The position numbers and the translations under genes were made by a program. The notes under the pieces are model-generated. The model was not told the origin of the DNA. It searched no databases and saw nothing but the letters and a program-made list of their open reading frames with translations. A DNA stretch of 15,594 bases from Limnohabitans sp. (GTDB taxonomy: Bacteria; Pseudomonadota; Gammaproteobacteria; Burkholderiales; Burkholderiaceae_C). Shown in pieces: positions 14,192-15,594 of this stretch (its first letter is position 1; every line of letters starts with the position of its first letter). The stretch covers positions 1-15,594 of the forward strand of contig VEQI01000033.1 in the NCBI GenBank assembly GCA_018883305.1. Reading direction: 5' to 3'.

Positions 14192-15523
14192 TCAGTGGAA
14201 CTGCTCTTCCTCGGTGGAGCCGGTCAGCGCCTTGACGCTGGACTGGCCGCCCTGGATCACGGTGGTCACGTCGTCGAAGTAACCCGCGCCCACTTCTTGC
14301 TGGTGCGACACGAAGGTGTAGCCCTTCTCGCGTGCTGCAAACTCGGGCTCTTGCACCATGTTGACGTAGTGCTTCATGCCTTCGCCACGTGCGTAAGCGT
14401 GGGCAAACTGGAAGCTGTTGTACCAGTTGACGTGAATGCCAGCCAGCGTGATGAACTGATACTTGTAGCCCAGTGCAGATAGCTCGTCCTGGAATGCGGC
14501 AATGGTCTTGTCGTCCAGGTTCTTCTTCCAGTTGAAAGAGGGCGAGCAGTTGTAGGACAGCAGCTTGCCGGGGTGCTTGGCGTGCACAGCCTGGGCGAAC
14601 TCCCGGGCAAAGCCCAGGTCAGGCGTGCCGGTTTCGCACCACACCAGGTCGGCGTAGGCGGCGTAGGCCACGCCACGGCTGATGGCTTGCTCCAGGCCGT
14701 TCTTGACGCGGTAGAACCCTTCCGGGGTGCGCTCGCCGGTCAGGAAGGGCTTGTCGTTGGCGTCGTGGTCGCTGGTCAGCAGGTTGGCAGCTTCAGCATC
14801 CGTGCGGGCCAGCACGATGGTGGATACGCCCATGACGTCAGCCGCGAAACGTGCAGCGATCAGCTTCTCGCAGGCTTCTTGTGTGGGCACCAGCACCTTG
14901 CCACCCATGTGGCCGCACTTCTTCACGGCCGCCAGTTGGTCTTCGAAGTGAACGCCAGCGGCACCGGCGGCGATCATGTTCTTCATGAGTTCGAAGGCGT
15001 TGAGCACGCCGCCGAAACCGGCTTCCGCATCGGCCACGATGGGCAGGAAGAAATCGGTGTAGTCCTTGCTGCCCGGCTCGATGCCACGGCCCCACTGGAT
15101 TTCATCGGCGCGCTTGAAGGTGTTGTTGATGCGACGCACCATGGTGGGCACCGAGTCATACGCGTAGAGCGACTGGTCGGGGTACATGGTTTCAGACGTG
15201 TTGCCGTCGGCTGCGACTTGCCAGCCCGAGAGGTAAACCGCTTCGAGACCCGCTTTGGCTTGTTGCATGGCCTGCCCGGCGGAAATGGCGCCAAAGGAAT
15301 TGACGTAGCCCTTTTTCGCTTCGCCGTTGATCAGGCGCCACAGCTTGTCGGCACCGCGCTTGGCCAGGGTGTGCTCGATGTGCAGGCTGCCACGCAGACG
15401 CACCACATCGGCCGCGCTGTAACCGCGCTTGACGCCCTTCCAGCGAGGATTGTTGGCCCAGTCTTTTTCGAGGGCGGCGATTTGCTGTTCGCGGCTGAGT
15501 TGTTCAATGATGTTTTGCGGCAT
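14192..15523 (-). CDS. aceA: Isocitrate lyase
   Basis: 443 residues, close to E. coli AceA (434). It splits isocitrate into glyoxylate and succinate, the entry to the glyoxylate shunt used for growth on acetate and fatty acids. The catalytic signature KKCGHMGGKV (201-210) puts the active cysteine at C203. VYLSGWQVAADGN (97-109), the Mg-binding region PIVADAEAGFGG (161-172), HFEDQL (192-197) and the C-terminal part NCSPSFNWKK (substrate binding) are all intact. It is the prokaryotic short form without the eukaryotic insertion. AAGGAG stands 7 bases before the ATG. The gene lies alone on its strand here; malate synthase is not in the window. Only 71 bases of its upstream region are visible. Confidence 0.98.
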   Translation of the reverse strand: MPQNIIEQLSREQQIAALEKDWANNPRWKGVKRGYSAADVVRLRGSLHIEHTLAKRGADKLWRLINGEAKKGYVNSFGAISAGQAMQQAKAGLEAVYLSGWQVAADGNTSETMYPDQSLYAYDSVPTMVRRINNTFKRADEIQWGRGIEPGSKDYTDFFLPIVADAEAGFGGVLNAFELMKNMIAAGAAGVHFEDQLAAVKKCGHMGGKVLVPTQEACEKLIAARFAADVMGVSTIVLARTDAEAANLLTSDHDANDKPFLTGERTPEGFYRVKNGLEQAISRGVAYAAYADLVWCETGTPDLGFAREFAQAVHAKHPGKLLSYNCSPSFNWKKNLDDKTIAAFQDELSALGYKYQFITLAGIHVNWYNSFQFAHAYARGEGMKHYVNMVQEPEFAAREKGYTFVSHQQEVGAGYFDDVTTVIQGGQSSVKALTGSTEEEQFH

Positions 15524-15529
15524 GAGATC

Positions 15530-15537
15530 ACTCCTTG
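15530..15537 (-). promoter_or_regulatory. Ribosome binding site of aceA
   Basis: Read leftward, CAAGGAGT precedes the aceA ATG with 7 bases between AAGGAG and the start. It is the strongest ribosome binding site in the window together with that of moaE, which fits a highly expressed enzyme. Confidence 0.8.
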
Positions 15538-15538
15538 A

Positions 15539-15573
15539 GGTTGAAGATCGGTTGAATCTTTGAAAACATTTTC
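15539..15573. promoter_or_regulatory. Repeats and small palindrome upstream of aceA
   Basis: GGTTGAA occurs at 15539-15545 and again at 15550-15556 (11-base period), and a further TTGAA starts at 15560. Next to it GAAAA (15562-15566) and TTTTC (15569-15573) form a dyad around CA. These lie 16-50 bases upstream of the aceA start, where an operator or activator site could be. No regulator family is recognised, and the promoter may extend beyond the window. Confidence 0.3.
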
Positions 15574-15594
15574 TAGATCCAGTGAATGCAGTGT

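Noticed and set aside
12367..15523. A glyoxylate pathway pair: the thiamine-diphosphate enzyme as glyoxylate carboligase using glyoxylate from AceA.
   Set aside because: Glyoxylate carboligase lacks the cofactor-activating glutamate, whereas E54 is present here. The genes are convergent and separated by strong terminators, so there is no operon link.
14573..15538. A 321-codon plus-strand open frame opposite aceA.
   Set aside because: aceA is unmistakable on the minus strand with its catalytic signature. The plus frame has shadow composition and no known motif.
1..15594. CRISPR array, transposon, prophage, toxin-antitoxin pair, tRNA or riboswitch.
   Set aside because: No repeat-spacer pattern, transposase or integrase motif, small paired genes, cloverleaf or conserved riboswitch core was seen. 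Spacers are short and filled by promoters and terminators.

Overview
The window looks like an ordinary, gene-dense stretch of chromosome from a high-GC betaproteobacterium of the Burkholderiales, most likely a relative of the Comamonadaceae. The reasons are the protein sequences themselves (AlaA, Hom, ClpB and isocitrate lyase all read as typical of that group), the gene order, and the short spacers. The genus cannot be settled from the window. I see no mobile element, integrase, CRISPR array, tRNA, rRNA or prophage gene, and no stretch over 300 bases without a gene.

Layout. Bases 1-2321 are read leftward: a protein with an N-terminal PIN domain of the PhoH-family type (3' end cut off by the window edge), the peroxiredoxin Bcp, and a small Mth938-like (DUF498) protein. 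An intrinsic terminator separates bcp from phoH. Bases 2421-8888 are read rightward as one tight string of seven genes: alaA, hom, thrC, mobB, moeA, moaD and moaE. Every junction except the last overlaps by 1-4 bases, and the last has a 2-base gap with a strong ribosome binding site. Bases 8966-9517 hold a leftward conserved protein of unknown function. Divergent from it is clpB (9626-12226), preceded by a good match to a sigma-32 heat-shock promoter. Next is a rightward thiamine-diphosphate enzyme that resembles acetolactate synthase (12367-14070). A tandem terminator region follows, then the convergent isocitrate lyase gene aceA (14192-15523, leftward).

How the genes work together. AlaA makes alanine from pyruvate. 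Hom and ThrC carry out the first and last of the three steps from aspartate semialdehyde to threonine; the kinase ThrB is not here. MobB, MoeA, MoaD and MoaE serve molybdenum cofactor assembly: MoaD and MoaE form molybdopterin synthase, MoeA inserts molybdate, and MobB assists the nucleotide-attachment step. MoaA, MoaC, MoaB/MogA, MoeB and MobA must be encoded elsewhere. ClpB is the heat-induced disaggregase, Bcp removes peroxides, and AceA is the entry enzyme of the glyoxylate shunt.

I did not find a previously undescribed system. The items most worth a second look are the acetolactate-synthase-like enzyme of uncertain reaction, the Bcp variant without its usual second cysteine, the unknown gene divergent from clpB, and the joining of amino acid and molybdenum cofactor genes in one overlapping operon.
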